Notes: a model not told the origin generated them from the sequence alone. Numbered from the stretch's first letter, positions 46,816 to 56,708 are shown. The stretch is DNA of 64,000 nucleotides from Burkholderia cepacia GG4 (GCF_000292915.1 NC_018514.1:1426001-1490000), one strand, 5' to 3'. Numbers and translations are program-made.

Positions 46816-47244
46816 ATGTCTTCCTCGTTCAAGCAGCACGCTCGCCCGCTCCTCGGCATCGCCGTATCCGCGCTCTGTTTCAATGCCGGAGCCCAGCCCC
46901 AGAACCCGACCCAGCCGCCTGCGTCCGACGCCAGCCCTGGGCGATACGTAATTTCGTACATCTGCGGCGACGCGCGGATCGACGGCACGGCGCCACTTCC
47001 CCCCGACGGCCGCCCGTACAACCTCGGCGTCTCGTTCGTATCGGGCGCGAACGGGCAACCGCTGTCGAACGTGCAGGTGCGGCTGCGACGGCATGGCCGC
47101 GTGCTCGTCGAATTCAAGGCAACGGGGCCGCGCTGTCTGTTCAGCGTGCCCGATGCGAGTTACCGGGTCGAAGGGACCTATCAGGGGGCCACCCAGTTCG
47201 CGGTCGTCGAAACAGGTGCACTCACCACGCAGTTGCGGTGGTGA
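46816..47244 (+). CDS. Small exported protein at the head of the PNAG locus
   Basis: A 142-aa protein with a signal peptide (HARPLLGIAVSALCFNAGAQ). The mature part has two cysteines and a beta-rich pattern: RYVISYICGDARIDGTAPLP, then VSFVSGANGQPLSNVQVRLR and a C-terminal TYQGATQFAVVETGA. A carboxypeptidase-regulatory or transthyretin-like beta-sandwich fits the look but is not proven. GGAGG ends 5 bases before the chosen ATG; an in-frame ATG 12 bases upstream lies over this site. Probably first in the operon; no known PNAG role. Confidence 0.65.
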   Translation: MSSSFKQHARPLLGIAVSALCFNAGAQPQNPTQPPASDASPGRYVISYICGDARIDGTAPLPPDGRPYNLGVSFVSGANGQPLSNVQVRLRRHGRVLVEFKATGPRCLFSVPDASYRVEGTYQGATQFAVVETGALTTQLRW

Positions 47245-47321
47245 ACGTCAGTCGAATCCGCGTGCCGACGGCGTGCGGGAACGCGTTATGCGCAGCAATC
47301 CAACTCATCCAGGAGGATTGA

Positions 47322-48116
47322 ATGACTCGTGCAGAACGACCGGACGGCTCGCCCATCCGTCAGCCGAAACCCTCCTGGGGCCCGGGAAAGAGCGCGGCAC
47401 TCAGCATCATTGCATTTGCCGTGATCTTCGGTGCCTTCGCGTACGTCGAGCGCGCCCCGGGAGTCGGTCATGCAAGCGTGACGCACGACATTGCGGGTGT
47501 GATCCGCACCGCCGTCGGGAAATACCACAAGGCGATCGTGACCGCGACCGCTGACACATTCGGCGCATCGGCGTCTGCCGAGGCGGCGACGACAGTCGCG
47601 CAGGTGGCGCAAGTGGCTCCGGTCGCTCCGGTCATGCAGGTCGCGCCGGTTACATCGGCTGCGTCGGCAACGCCCGCCGTCTCGGCCGCGGCCGAGCCTG
47701 ACGCACCGCCCCCGCCGACCGCCCGCGCCGCCGCGACACGCACGCGCCCCGCGCAAGTGCCGTCCACGACGCTCGCGGCCAGCGCGCATGCCGCACCGGC
47801 CCACGGGCGCGCTGCGCGTCCGGGCGACGCGCACCGGTCGTCACGCACACAGGCGCTGGCACGCACGAGAAACCATCCGGCCTCCGCGCCGACGCTGCGG
47901 CCGCAGTCGTATCTCGCCGGTACGGCGCACTTGCAGGCCGCCAGCGTCACGCGCAACGACCTGGAAGGTGCGCGCGCACTCGCCAAGGCGCGCTCGTGTG
48001 CCCAGATCGACGAGTGGCACTGCGTGGAGCATAACGCGAGCCGAGCGCTCGCCATCGACCCGAAGAACAGCGAATCGCGCGCATTGCTTGGACAAGCGAT
48101 CCGCAATCGCCTTTGA
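47322..48116 (+). CDS. Single-pass membrane protein, Ala/Pro-rich, in PNAG locus
   Basis: A 264-aa protein with a cytoplasmic N-terminus, one transmembrane helix at about residues 24-42 (SAALSIIAFAVIFGAFAYVE), a long Ala/Val/Pro/Thr-rich periplasmic stretch, and a C-terminal helical hairpin (ALAKARSCAQIDEWHCVEHN, then ASRALAIDPKNSESRALLGQ) that looks like one TPR unit with a cysteine pair. AGGAGG precedes the ATG by 6-7 bases. It may tether components of the export machinery across the periplasm; this is inference. I recognise no named homologue. Confidence 0.65.
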   Translation: MTRAERPDGSPIRQPKPSWGPGKSAALSIIAFAVIFGAFAYVERAPGVGHASVTHDIAGVIRTAVGKYHKAIVTATADTFGASASAEAATTVAQVAQVAPVAPVMQVAPVTSAASATPAVSAAAEPDAPPPPTARAAATRTRPAQVPSTTLAASAHAAPAHGRAARPGDAHRSSRTQALARTRNHPASAPTLRPQSYLAGTAHLQAASVTRNDLEGARALAKARSCAQIDEWHCVEHNASRALAIDPKNSESRALLGQAIRNRL

Positions 48117-48220
48117 GCCAGCCGGATGCATCCGGGCCTCGCGGCCCTGCGCAGCGGCGGTCAGCAGCGAGCGTCGTCGGGCGTGCAACCGTTGTGATCG
48201 TTTCAGAGTGAGGACACACC

Positions 48221-50923
48221 GTGGCCAACAATCGGAAACAACAATGCACCACCGTCGCTCCGCCCAATCGGCGGATCCTCCTGCATGCGCCACTGCTGTT
48301 GCTGCTCGTCGCGTCCGGCCCGTGCTTCTCCGTCGAAGGCGATGCGGAACCGGGCGGCGCCAGCGAAATCGCCGGGACCAACGGTGCGACGAATGCGCTG
48401 CCGCCCGGCATGCAGCCAACGGGCGCATCGATGCAGATCGCCCAGAACGCCACCACCGGGCCGCCCAATGCGCCGACGCCGATCGCGCGGGCTTCGGATG
48501 CGTCGATGCAGATCGCCCAGGCTTCGAACCCGCAGCCGCCGAATCTGCCGACGACGGTGGTAGTGGAGCCGGACCCGCCTCAACCGAACGATCAGGCTGC
48601 CGCTGCTCAATCGCTGAATACACCGACGCCGGTCGCGCAGACTTCGAACGCGCCGATACAGATTGCCCTGGCGTCGGACATCGCCGCTCCAGAAACGTCG
48701 ACACCCGCCGCAACGGCTTCAGCCGCTCCGATGCAGACTGCCCAGCGCTCGGACCCGCAGCCATCACACGCATCAACGCCGGTCGCACCGTCATCGTCCA
48801 CCCCGCCGCAAGCCGCCCAGGCCGAGACTACCGCGCCACCGAGCAGCCGGACGCAAACCGCGCAGGCATCGGGCACGCCGATGCCGAACCCGGCAGCGCC
48901 CGTGACCCAGGCGCCGGGCGCGCAACCACCGCCCACCCCGACGCCGAATGCGCAGACGCCCGGCGCGCCGACGCAAACCTCACAAACGCCTGACGTCGAG
49001 ACGCCGAATGCCCAGGCACCGAACCTCCGTACCGCCGACGTCGCGACCGTGCGCAACGACGTGTTCGGCCTCGCCGCGAGCGGCGGTGCGATCAAGGCGC
49101 TCGACGAAGCGAAGGCGCGACCCGACGCGTTCTCGGCCGTCGACATCGCGCAACTGGAAGAACTGTCGATTCGGCAGCAGGTGCGCGGCGGGCGCGACAA
49201 GTCGCGCTCGATGACGAGTGCCGACCGCTTCGACGGGATCGACAGCGCACTGCTCGCGGCCGACGACCTCGACAAGCGGATGCCGGTGACGCCCGAGTAT
49301 TCGCCGGTCAGGACGGCGCTTGCGGGCGACCGGACGGTCGCCTACGCGGCACGCGGCGACATGAAGAAGGCCGTCGCGACGTTCGAGACGATTCCGCCCG
49401 ACGCGGAAATCTCGATCGACGCGCTGGCGGCCGTCGGTGACGCGTACCTGTACCTGAGCGAACCGGGCAAGGCGAACACTGTGTACCAGCGCGCGCTGAC
49501 GCAGGCGACCGCGTCGCCGTCGGACCGCGCGACCCGCGGCTTCCAGTATGGCGCGCGCACGCGGCCGATCGAACTGCGCGAAGGACTGTTCTGGTCGTAC
49601 GTCGACCAGGGACGCGCACCGGAAGCGAAGCAGGTGCTCGACGAGATGGGCAAGTCGCTGCCGCCGGCGCAACAGGTGAGTACCTGGGGCCCGGAACAAA
49701 GCGACTATCTGCGCTACTACCGGCTGCGCGCGCAGTACCTGATCCTCACGGGTCACGTCGACGAAGGGATCACCGCGCTCGAACAGCTCGAGAAAGAGGT
49801 GCCGTTCAACGCGGAGGTCCGTGCGGCGCACGCCGACGCGGTGTCGGGTCAGTCGCATCCACGCCAGGCGATCGCCATGTATCACGCGTCGCTGACCGAC
49901 CACCCGGACAGCGTCGAGATGCTCGCCGGGCTCGGCCGCGCATCGCTCACGGCAGACGACTATGCAACCGCGAAGAACGTCGACCAGACCCTGGACAACA
50001 CGTTCCCCGACAGCGGCGCGGTGCGCAGCTTCAAGCGCGACTACAAGGCGTACCGCAGCCCGGTGTTCACGACCGACCTGAGCTACGAGCACGGCAACAG
50101 CGCACTGGCCGACAACAGCTTCACGTCGGACAGCTATGTGTATTCGCAACCGTTCGGCGACAACTGGCGCGTGTTCTCGCATACGTTCTTCGGCTATGCG
50201 CAAACCGACGCCGGCAACATCAGCCGCACCCGCACGGGCATCGGCGGCGACTACCGGCACGGGCCGCTCACGGTGCAGGGCGAAGTCACGCGCTCGCTCG
50301 GCACGGACGGCCGAACCGGCGGCCGCGGGTCGATCGCGTATGCACTGAACGACTACTGGACGGTCACCGGCGCGGTCGACAGCAACGACAACTCGCTGCC
50401 GTGGAAGGCGTATGCCGCGCACATCTGGGGCCGCTCCGCGAACGTCTCGGTCGTGTATCGCCAGAACGACCGTCGCGAGATCAAGCTGAGCTATGGCGTG
50501 AGCCGCTACAGCGATTCGAACCTGCACCAGGAGATCGCGGCGACCGCCACGCAGCGCGTGTACACGTCAGCCAAGCAGCTCGTCAACGTATCGCTGGAAC
50601 TCGGCACCGACAGCAACACGCGGCAGAATGCGCCGTACTTCAGCCCGGGGCGCGACTACGCGGCCGCGGCAACGGTCATGCACCAGCTGACGCTGTGGAA
50701 GAAGGGCGACATGTCGCTGCAACAGCGCGTGTCGGTGTCCGGCGGCGTGTACAACGAGCGCGGCTTCGGCTCCAGCCCGCTGTGGAGCGCGCGCCTCGAG
50801 CATGCATGGACATTCAAGCACGACATCACGCTGAGCTATGGCGTCGAGGTGAGCAGCCACGCTTACGACGGCCAGCGCGAGCGCTCCGAAACCGGCTTCC
50901 TGTCGGTCAACCTGCCTTTCTAG
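48221..50923 (+). CDS. pgaA: PNAG outer-membrane export porin PgaA
   Basis: A 900-aa PgaA-like protein for export of poly-beta-1,6-N-acetylglucosamine. It starts at GTG with AGGA about 9 bases upstream. Residues 18-40 are a hydrophobic signal-like segment. Residues about 45-270 are an unusual disordered, repeat-rich tract. About 270-610 are TPR-like helices (LAAVGDAYLYLSEPGKANTV, EGLFWSYVDQGRAPEAKQVL). The C-terminal 290 residues form the 16-strand-type beta-barrel, ending in an aromatic residue (GFLSVNLPF). The TPR part guides polymer and PgaB to the pore. The long extra tract makes it larger than E. coli PgaA (807 aa). Confidence 0.9.
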   Translation: MANNRKQQCTTVAPPNRRILLHAPLLLLLVASGPCFSVEGDAEPGGASEIAGTNGATNALPPGMQPTGASMQIAQNATTGPPNAPTPIARASDASMQIAQASNPQPPNLPTTVVVEPDPPQPNDQAAAAQSLNTPTPVAQTSNAPIQIALASDIAAPETSTPAATASAAPMQTAQRSDPQPSHASTPVAPSSSTPPQAAQAETTAPPSSRTQTAQASGTPMPNPAAPVTQAPGAQPPPTPTPNAQTPGAPTQTSQTPDVETPNAQAPNLRTADVATVRNDVFGLAASGGAIKALDEAKARPDAFSAVDIAQLEELSIRQQVRGGRDKSRSMTSADRFDGIDSALLAADDLDKRMPVTPEYSPVRTALAGDRTVAYAARGDMKKAVATFETIPPDAEISIDALAAVGDAYLYLSEPGKANTVYQRALTQATASPSDRATRGFQYGARTRPIELREGLFWSYVDQGRAPEAKQVLDEMGKSLPPAQQVSTWGPEQSDYLRYYRLRAQYLILTGHVDEGITALEQLEKEVPFNAEVRAAHADAVSGQSHPRQAIAMYHASLTDHPDSVEMLAGLGRASLTADDYATAKNVDQTLDNTFPDSGAVRSFKRDYKAYRSPVFTTDLSYEHGNSALADNSFTSDSYVYSQPFGDNWRVFSHTFFGYAQTDAGNISRTRTGIGGDYRHGPLTVQGEVTRSLGTDGRTGGRGSIAYALNDYWTVTGAVDSNDNSLPWKAYAAHIWGRSANVSVVYRQNDRREIKLSYGVSRYSDSNLHQEIAATATQRVYTSAKQLVNVSLELGTDSNTRQNAPYFSPGRDYAAAATVMHQLTLWKKGDMSLQQRVSVSGGVYNERGFGSSPLWSARLEHAWTFKHDITLSYGVEVSSHAYDGQRERSETGFLSVNLPF
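48353..49030 (+). repeat. Degenerate repeats encoding the Ala/Gln/Pro/Thr tract of PgaA
   Basis: Imperfect repeats of about 45-60 bp encode variants of SxAxMQIAQxS-PxPP (for example ASMQIAQNA, ASMQIAQAS, APIQIALAS, APMQTAQRS, GTPMPNPAAP). The tract is hydrophilic and free of predicted secondary structure. Confidence 0.65.
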
Positions 50924-50938
50924 CAAGGAGATCGGGCC

Positions 50939-53032
50939 ATGCAAAACAGACGGACCTTCATGTGCGGATGCCTCGGCACGTTTGCCGCCTGCTCGCTGTT
51001 CCCGGGCGTGACCAATGCCAAGATGATCGACCTGCTGCCGCCGTCCGATCCAGCCGACGGCAAGACGTTTCGCGTGATCTGCATGCACGACGTGCGCGAC
51101 AACCTGATGGCGTCGTTCGCGTCCGCGGCGGCAATGGTCGACCCGTTCGCGGTCGATACCGGCACGCTGACCGCGATCTTCTCGTGGCTGCAGACCAACA
51201 ACTACCACACCATCACGGTCAAGCAGATCGAGGAGTCGCGGCACGGCGGCAAGCCGCTGCCGCCGCGCTCAGTGCTCCTCACGTTCGATGACGGCTACCG
51301 CAGCCACTACACGAAAGTGCTGCCGCTGCTCGAGCGCTTCAAGTATCCGGCCGTGATGGGCATCGTCACCGCGTGGATCGATGCGCCGCTGGATGCGCCG
51401 ATCCGCATCAGCGACAAGATTCAGGTGCCGCGCGACTACTTCATGTCGTGGGACGAGGTACAGAAGCTCGGCCAGTCGCACCTCGTCGAGCTCGGGTGCC
51501 ACACCCACAACCTCCATCACGGCGCGGTCGCGAATCCGCAAGGCAACGAGTTGCCGGCGACCACGTCGCACCTCTACCTGCAGGACGAGAAGCGCTATGA
51601 AACCGACGCCGAATTCGAAACGCGCGTGCACAACGACCTGCAGACATGCGTGCGGCAGATCCGCGAACGCACCGGCATCGTCGCACGCTCAATGGTGTGG
51701 CCATACGGCGCGGAAAACCAGCCCGTGCGCAAGATATCGACGTCGCTCGGCATGGACATCCAGTTCAGCCTCGATGCCGGCCCGAATACGCCGGACGTGC
51801 CGCTGGACCGGCTGCGGCGGATTCTGATGATGTACGACGTCGACATCGGCGGGTTCGAGCGCTCGATGCGCGAGCCGGCCTCCAACCGCGGCGACGTCGA
51901 CGTGCCCGAGCGCACCGTGCAGGTCGACCTCGACCAGGTCTACGATCCGGATCCCGCGCGGCAGGAGGCGAATCTCGGCAAGCTGATCGAGCGCATCTAC
52001 CGGATGCAGCCGAAATCGGTGTACCTGCAGGCGTATGCGGACCCGAAAGGCACCGGCGTCGCCGAATCGGTGTATTTCCCGAACCGGCACCTGCCGATGC
52101 GCGCCGACCTGTTCTCGCGCGCCGCGTGGCAGCTCAACACGCGCTCCAACGTGCAGGTGTATGCGTGGATGCCCGTGCTCGCGTTCCGCCCGCCGGCCGA
52201 CAAGCATCGCGGGCTCGAGGCGGTGAGCGCCTACGGCGGCGCGCCGGCCCGCGAGAACGGCACGCGCGTGTTCCGGCTGAGCCCGTTCGATCCGGATGCG
52301 CGGCTGATGATCCAGCAGATCTACGAGGATCTCAGCAAGCACGCGTCGTTCAGCGGCATCCTGTTCAGCGACGACGCGGTGCTCGACGACTACGAGGACG
52401 CGAGCCAGCATGCGCTGCGCACCTATTCGCAGTGGGGGCTGCCGGCCGACGTCGGCAAGATCCGCGAGAGTCCCGACCTGATGAAGCGCTGGACGCGCCA
52501 GAAGTCGCGCTACCTGATCGACCTGACCCGCCAGCTCGAACAGATCGTGCTGGCCCACCAGAACGTGGGCGACGTGCTGACCGCGCGCAACATCTTCGCG
52601 CTGCCGGTGCTGAAGCCCGAGTCGGAAGCATGGTACGCGCAGAACTACGACGATTTCCTCACCACCTACGACTACGTCGCGCTGATGGCGATGCCGTACA
52701 TGGAGCAGGCGAAGGATCCCGACGGATGGCTGGACCAGCTCGTGCGTGCCGTCAGCGCGAAGCAGCGCGGAATGCAGCGCACCGTGTTCGAGCTGCAGTC
52801 GTACGACTGGCACGCGCACAAGGACGTGCCCGCCAGCACGCTGCTCGCGCAGATGCGCCGGCTGCGCAGCAAGGGCGCGGTGAATTTCGGCTACTACCCG
52901 GACAACTTCCTGAACGGCCAGCCGGATCTCGACGCGATGCGCGACGTGATGTCGCTGAAGTCCCGCCTCGACCCGACCTCGATCAACGCGCTGATGCAGA
53001 TGCAACATGCACAAGGGACCAAGACGCCATGA
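50939..53032 (+). CDS. pgaB: PNAG N-deacetylase / hydrolase PgaB
   Basis: A 697-aa two-domain periplasmic enzyme. Residues about 40-300 are a carbohydrate esterase 4 deacetylase: metal-site TFDDGY (D117, D118), H50 in ICMHDVRDN, and the histidines of GCHTHNLHHG. About 310-690 form the C-terminal (beta/alpha)8 glycosyl-hydrolase domain that binds or cuts PNAG (SVYLQAYADPKGTGVAESVY, LFSDDAVLDDYEDAS). Partial deacetylation lets the polymer leave through PgaA. The N-terminus NRRTFMCGCLGTFAACSLFP has a twin-arginine-like pair and a possible lipobox. It starts 15 bases after pgaA. Confidence 0.92.
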   Translation: MQNRRTFMCGCLGTFAACSLFPGVTNAKMIDLLPPSDPADGKTFRVICMHDVRDNLMASFASAAAMVDPFAVDTGTLTAIFSWLQTNNYHTITVKQIEESRHGGKPLPPRSVLLTFDDGYRSHYTKVLPLLERFKYPAVMGIVTAWIDAPLDAPIRISDKIQVPRDYFMSWDEVQKLGQSHLVELGCHTHNLHHGAVANPQGNELPATTSHLYLQDEKRYETDAEFETRVHNDLQTCVRQIRERTGIVARSMVWPYGAENQPVRKISTSLGMDIQFSLDAGPNTPDVPLDRLRRILMMYDVDIGGFERSMREPASNRGDVDVPERTVQVDLDQVYDPDPARQEANLGKLIERIYRMQPKSVYLQAYADPKGTGVAESVYFPNRHLPMRADLFSRAAWQLNTRSNVQVYAWMPVLAFRPPADKHRGLEAVSAYGGAPARENGTRVFRLSPFDPDARLMIQQIYEDLSKHASFSGILFSDDAVLDDYEDASQHALRTYSQWGLPADVGKIRESPDLMKRWTRQKSRYLIDLTRQLEQIVLAHQNVGDVLTARNIFALPVLKPESEAWYAQNYDDFLTTYDYVALMAMPYMEQAKDPDGWLDQLVRAVSAKQRGMQRTVFELQSYDWHAHKDVPASTLLAQMRRLRSKGAVNFGYYPDNFLNGQPDLDAMRDVMSLKSRLDPTSINALMQMQHAQGTKTP

Positions 53033-54300
53033 CCACCCACAGCATCATCCAGCGCCTGCAGGACTTCGTCTTCTACTATCCGTTCTTCATGTCGTATCTG
53101 TGGATGATCGGCGGCGTCGTGCACTACTTCCTGCTCGAGGAAGGCCGCGAGCTGTCGACGCGCACCATCGCGTCGAGCGGCATCCCGAAGATCTCGATCG
53201 TCGTGCCGTGCTTCAACGAAGCGGCGAACGCGCGCAGCGTGATCAGCCACCTAAACGCGATGAACTACCCCAACTACGACATCATCGCGGTCAACGACGG
53301 CAGCAAGGACCGCACCGGCGAGATCCTCAACGCGCTGGCCGTCGAGATCCCGCGGCTGCTCGTGATCCATCACGCGCGCAACGAAGGCAAGGCGGTCGGG
53401 CTCACCACGGCCGCAGCGGTATCGAATGCGGAATACCTGCTGTGCATCGACGGCGATTCGCTGCTCGCGCACGACGCGATCGGCTGGATGCTCGAGCATT
53501 TCCTGACCGACCCGGGCGTCGGCGCGGTCACCGGCAACCCGCGCATCCGCACGCGCACGTCGCTGCTCGGCCGCATGCAGGTCGGCGAGTTCTCGTCGAT
53601 CGTCGGGCTGATCAAGCGCACGCAGCAGGTGTACGGCCGCATCTTCACGGTGTCGGGCGTCGTCACGATGTTCCGCAAGACCGCGCTTGCCGACGTCGGC
53701 TACTGGAGCTCGGACATGCTGACCGAGGACATCGACATCAGCTGGAAGCTGCAGTGCCGCGACTGGCGCGTGGTGTACGAGCCGCACGCGCTCAGCTGGA
53801 TCCTGATGCCCGAGACGCTGAAGGGCCTCTACCGGCAGCGGCTGCGCTGGGCGAAGGGCGGCATCCAGGTGCTGCTCAAGTACGCGGGCACGCTCGCGCG
53901 GCCGACCCAGATGATGATGTGGCCGCTGTTCGCCGAGTACCTGATCGGCATCGCGTGGGCGTACTCGATGTCGTTCATCCTGCTGCTCGCGCTCGTGGAC
54001 GTCGTCTACCCGCTTCCGCCCGACTGGCATGTGTCCGTGGTGCCGCACTGGCACGGGATGCTGCTGGTCGCAACCTGCATCCTGCAGCTGATCATCGGCA
54101 GCATGATCGATCGTCGTTACGACGAAAAACTCCTGATGTATTTCCTTGACACCGTCTGGTACCCCGTCGCCTTCTGGCTGATCAGCATGATCACCACCGT
54201 CGTCGCCCTGCCCGCTGTCGTACTGCGGGGCCGCGGCAAGCGCGCCGTATGGGTCAGCCCCGACCGAGGCATTCAACATGAAGAACGCGCCGATTATTGA
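53029..54300 (+). CDS. pgaC: PNAG synthase, glycosyltransferase PgaC
   Basis: A 423-aa processive family 2 glycosyltransferase of the inner membrane that polymerises UDP-GlcNAc. Catalytic motifs: VNDGSKD (D90), DGDS (D141, D143), TEDID (232-236) and the processivity motif QRLRW (270-274). It has an N-terminal helix (YYPFFMSYLWMIGGVVHYFL) and at least three C-terminal helices. It works with PgaD and is normally stimulated by cyclic-di-GMP. The start overlaps the pgaB stop by 4 bp. Confidence 0.94.
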   Translation: MTTHSIIQRLQDFVFYYPFFMSYLWMIGGVVHYFLLEEGRELSTRTIASSGIPKISIVVPCFNEAANARSVISHLNAMNYPNYDIIAVNDGSKDRTGEILNALAVEIPRLLVIHHARNEGKAVGLTTAAAVSNAEYLLCIDGDSLLAHDAIGWMLEHFLTDPGVGAVTGNPRIRTRTSLLGRMQVGEFSSIVGLIKRTQQVYGRIFTVSGVVTMFRKTALADVGYWSSDMLTEDIDISWKLQCRDWRVVYEPHALSWILMPETLKGLYRQRLRWAKGGIQVLLKYAGTLARPTQMMMWPLFAEYLIGIAWAYSMSFILLLALVDVVYPLPPDWHVSVVPHWHGMLLVATCILQLIIGSMIDRRYDEKLLMYFLDTVWYPVAFWLISMITTVVALPAVVLRGRGKRAVWVSPDRGIQHEERADY

Positions 54301-54766
54301 CCTTTCCCTGCGCGCGCCGCGCGACATGATCGCCGAGCGCGGCGTCATCGTCGGGTCCGTGCTGGTCGTCTGGTTCCGCCTCGTGCGGCCCGCGCTGGTC
54401 GGCGGTGTGTGGGCATCGATCTGCATTTACACCTACCGCTACCTGCTGCCGTTCAACCAGGCCGAGATGCCGATCGAACAGATCGTGTTCTACGTGACGA
54501 GCATCGCGCTGATCGCCGGCACCATCGTCACCTGGCTGATCGCGGGGCGTGTCGTGCATCCGCTCGCGTACCGGCTGCGCGCATCGAAGATGCTGCGACG
54601 CTCGGCCAGCGTGAAGATGCGCTCGGTGCCACCGAACGCGCTGTCGGGCGCCCGCCGCCGCGGCGCGCGGCGCACGACCCGCATCCTCGTCGCATCGCAC
54701 GATGCGAACGGCTCGATTTCGGGCATCGAATGGGTCGCGCATGCGGGGCCGCAGCCCCGCGAGTAG
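54278..54766 (+). CDS. pgaD: PNAG synthase accessory protein PgaD
   Basis: A 162-aa inner-membrane protein with two transmembrane helices (about residues 35-55, WFRLVRPALVGGVWASICIY, and 67-90, IVFYVTSIALIAGTIVTWLI) and a basic cytoplasmic tail, the usual PgaD layout. With PgaC it forms the cyclic-di-GMP-responsive PNAG synthase. It overlaps pgaC by 23 bp. The short N-terminus (APIIDLSLRAPRDMIAERG) resembles the PgaD family. Confidence 0.88.
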   Translation: MKNAPIIDLSLRAPRDMIAERGVIVGSVLVVWFRLVRPALVGGVWASICIYTYRYLLPFNQAEMPIEQIVFYVTSIALIAGTIVTWLIAGRVVHPLAYRLRASKMLRRSASVKMRSVPPNALSGARRRGARRTTRILVASHDANGSISGIEWVAHAGPQPRE

Positions 54767-54884
54767 GTCACCGGAGACGGGCCGCGTCGCGCGGGATGCA
54801 TGCCGCGCGACGCGGCGCCGCTCCTGAAATCGCGCTGGCGCGCGTTGCGCGCCGGCCGGCAACTTCCCGTCAACGAGGTGAATC

Positions 54885-56708
54885 ATGTGCGGAATCGTCG
54901 GAGCAAGCGGCCTGAACAATCAGGTGCCGCAACTGGTCAATGCACTGAGCCGGCTCGAGTATCGCGGCTACGATTCGTGCGGCATCGCGGTGCAGCGCGA
55001 CGGCCGCCTGCGCAGCGAACGCACGCTGCGACGCGTGGCCGACCTGCAGGACCGCGTGCTGACGCTCGGTCTCGAAGCGCAGACCTGCATCGCGCACACG
55101 CGCTGGGCGACGCACGGTGCACCGTCGGAACGGAACGCGCACCCGATCATGTCGGGCGACACGATCGCGGTCGTGCACAACGGGATCATCGAGAACCATG
55201 ACGAATTGCGAGCCGAGCTGCAGCAGCGCGGCTATGCGTTTCGTGGCGAGACCGATACCGAGGTGATCGCGCACCTGATCCACAGCGTGTATCGCGACGA
55301 CCTGTTCGACGCGGTCATTCGCGCGGTCAAGCGGCTGCGCGGCGCGTATGCGATCGCCGTGCTCAGCGCGCGCGAGCCGCAGCGGCTGGTCGCCGCGCGC
55401 GCCGGCTCGCCGCTCGTGATCGGCATCGGCGCGGACCAGAACTATCTCGCGTCCGACTGCGCGGCGCTCGGCGACCTGACCGACCGCTTCGTCTACCTGG
55501 AGGACGGCGACGTCGCGCTGATCACGCCGGAACGCATCGGCGTGGTCGACGCGCTCGGGCGCGAAGCGCAGCGCCCGCTGTGCGAAGTGAAGGCGCGCGA
55601 CGGCGATGCCGCGCTCGGCCCGTACCAGCACTTCATGCAGAAGGAGATCTTCGAGCAGCCGAAGGCGATCGCCAGCACGATCGACGGGATCGACACGATC
55701 TCACCCGCGCTGTTCGGCGGCAACGACAGCACGCGCGCGATGCTGTCGAAGACCCGGAGCGTGCTGCTGCTCGGTTGCGGCACCAGCTATTACGCGGGCC
55801 TGACTGCGAAATACTGGCTCGAGGGCATCGCGGGCATCCCCGCGCAGGTCGAGATCGCGAGCGAATACCGCTATCGCGACACCGTGCCCGATCCGCGCAC
55901 GCTGGTCGTCGGCATTTCGCAGTCCGGCGAAACCGCCGATACGATCGGCGCGATCGAACGCGCGCGCGGGATGGGCCAGGAACTGTCGATGGCAATCTGC
56001 AATGTGGCGACCAGCACGATCGCACGCACCGCACCGCTCTGCTTCCTGACGCGCGCCGGCATCGAGCTCGGCGTCGCGTCGACCAAGGCGTTCACGACGC
56101 AGCTCGTCGCGCTGTTCCTGCTGACGCTGACGCTCGCGCAACAGCGCGGCCGGCTCGATCCCGCGCACGTCGCGATGCACCTGAAGAAGCTGCACGAACT
56201 GCCGGACCGCATCGGCCACGCGCTCGCGCTGGAAACGCAGATCATGGGCTGGGCCACGAAGTTCGCGCGTACCGAGAACGCGCTGTTCCTCGGGCGTGGC
56301 ATTCATTACCCGATCGCGCTCGAAGGCGCACTGAAGCTCAAGGAGGTGTCGTACATCCACGCGGAAGGCTATCCGGCCGGCGAACTGAAGCATGGGCCGC
56401 TCGCACTCGTCACGAGCGCGATGCCGGTCGTCACGATCGCGCCGGACGATCGCCTGTTCCAGAAGCTGAAGTCCAACATGGCCGAGGTGCGCGCACGCGG
56501 CGGGCGGCTTTACGTGCTCGCGGGCCACCATCTCGAGATCGACGCCGACCGCGACACGCACCTGATCCGCGTGCGCGAATCCGGCGACGCGCTGGCGCCG
56601 ATCGTCAACGTGATCCCGCTGCAGCTGCTGGCCTATCACGTCGGCTGTGCGCGCGGCGCCGACGTCGACAAGCCGCGCAACCTCGCGAAATCGGTCACCG
56701 TCGAGTGA
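54885..56708 (+). CDS. glmS: Glutamine--fructose-6-phosphate aminotransferase (second-copy type, in PNAG operon)
   Basis: A 607-aa GlmS. The N-terminal glutaminase has Cys after Met (MCGIVGASGL), GLEYRGYDSCG-type RLEYRGYDSCGIAVQ, and IAHTRWATHGAPSERNAHP. Two SIS isomerase domains carry LLGCGTSYYAGLTAKYWLEG and GISQSGETADTIGAIE. The C-terminus ends in the conserved LAKSVTVE. It makes glucosamine-6-phosphate for UDP-GlcNAc and so supplies precursor for PNAG. Its place after pgaD suggests an operon copy raising precursor supply; whether another glmS exists cannot be seen here. Confidence 0.94.
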   Translation: MCGIVGASGLNNQVPQLVNALSRLEYRGYDSCGIAVQRDGRLRSERTLRRVADLQDRVLTLGLEAQTCIAHTRWATHGAPSERNAHPIMSGDTIAVVHNGIIENHDELRAELQQRGYAFRGETDTEVIAHLIHSVYRDDLFDAVIRAVKRLRGAYAIAVLSAREPQRLVAARAGSPLVIGIGADQNYLASDCAALGDLTDRFVYLEDGDVALITPERIGVVDALGREAQRPLCEVKARDGDAALGPYQHFMQKEIFEQPKAIASTIDGIDTISPALFGGNDSTRAMLSKTRSVLLLGCGTSYYAGLTAKYWLEGIAGIPAQVEIASEYRYRDTVPDPRTLVVGISQSGETADTIGAIERARGMGQELSMAICNVATSTIARTAPLCFLTRAGIELGVASTKAFTTQLVALFLLTLTLAQQRGRLDPAHVAMHLKKLHELPDRIGHALALETQIMGWATKFARTENALFLGRGIHYPIALEGALKLKEVSYIHAEGYPAGELKHGPLALVTSAMPVVTIAPDDRLFQKLKSNMAEVRARGGRLYVLAGHHLEIDADRDTHLIRVRESGDALAPIVNVIPLQLLAYHVGCARGADVDKPRNLAKSVTVE

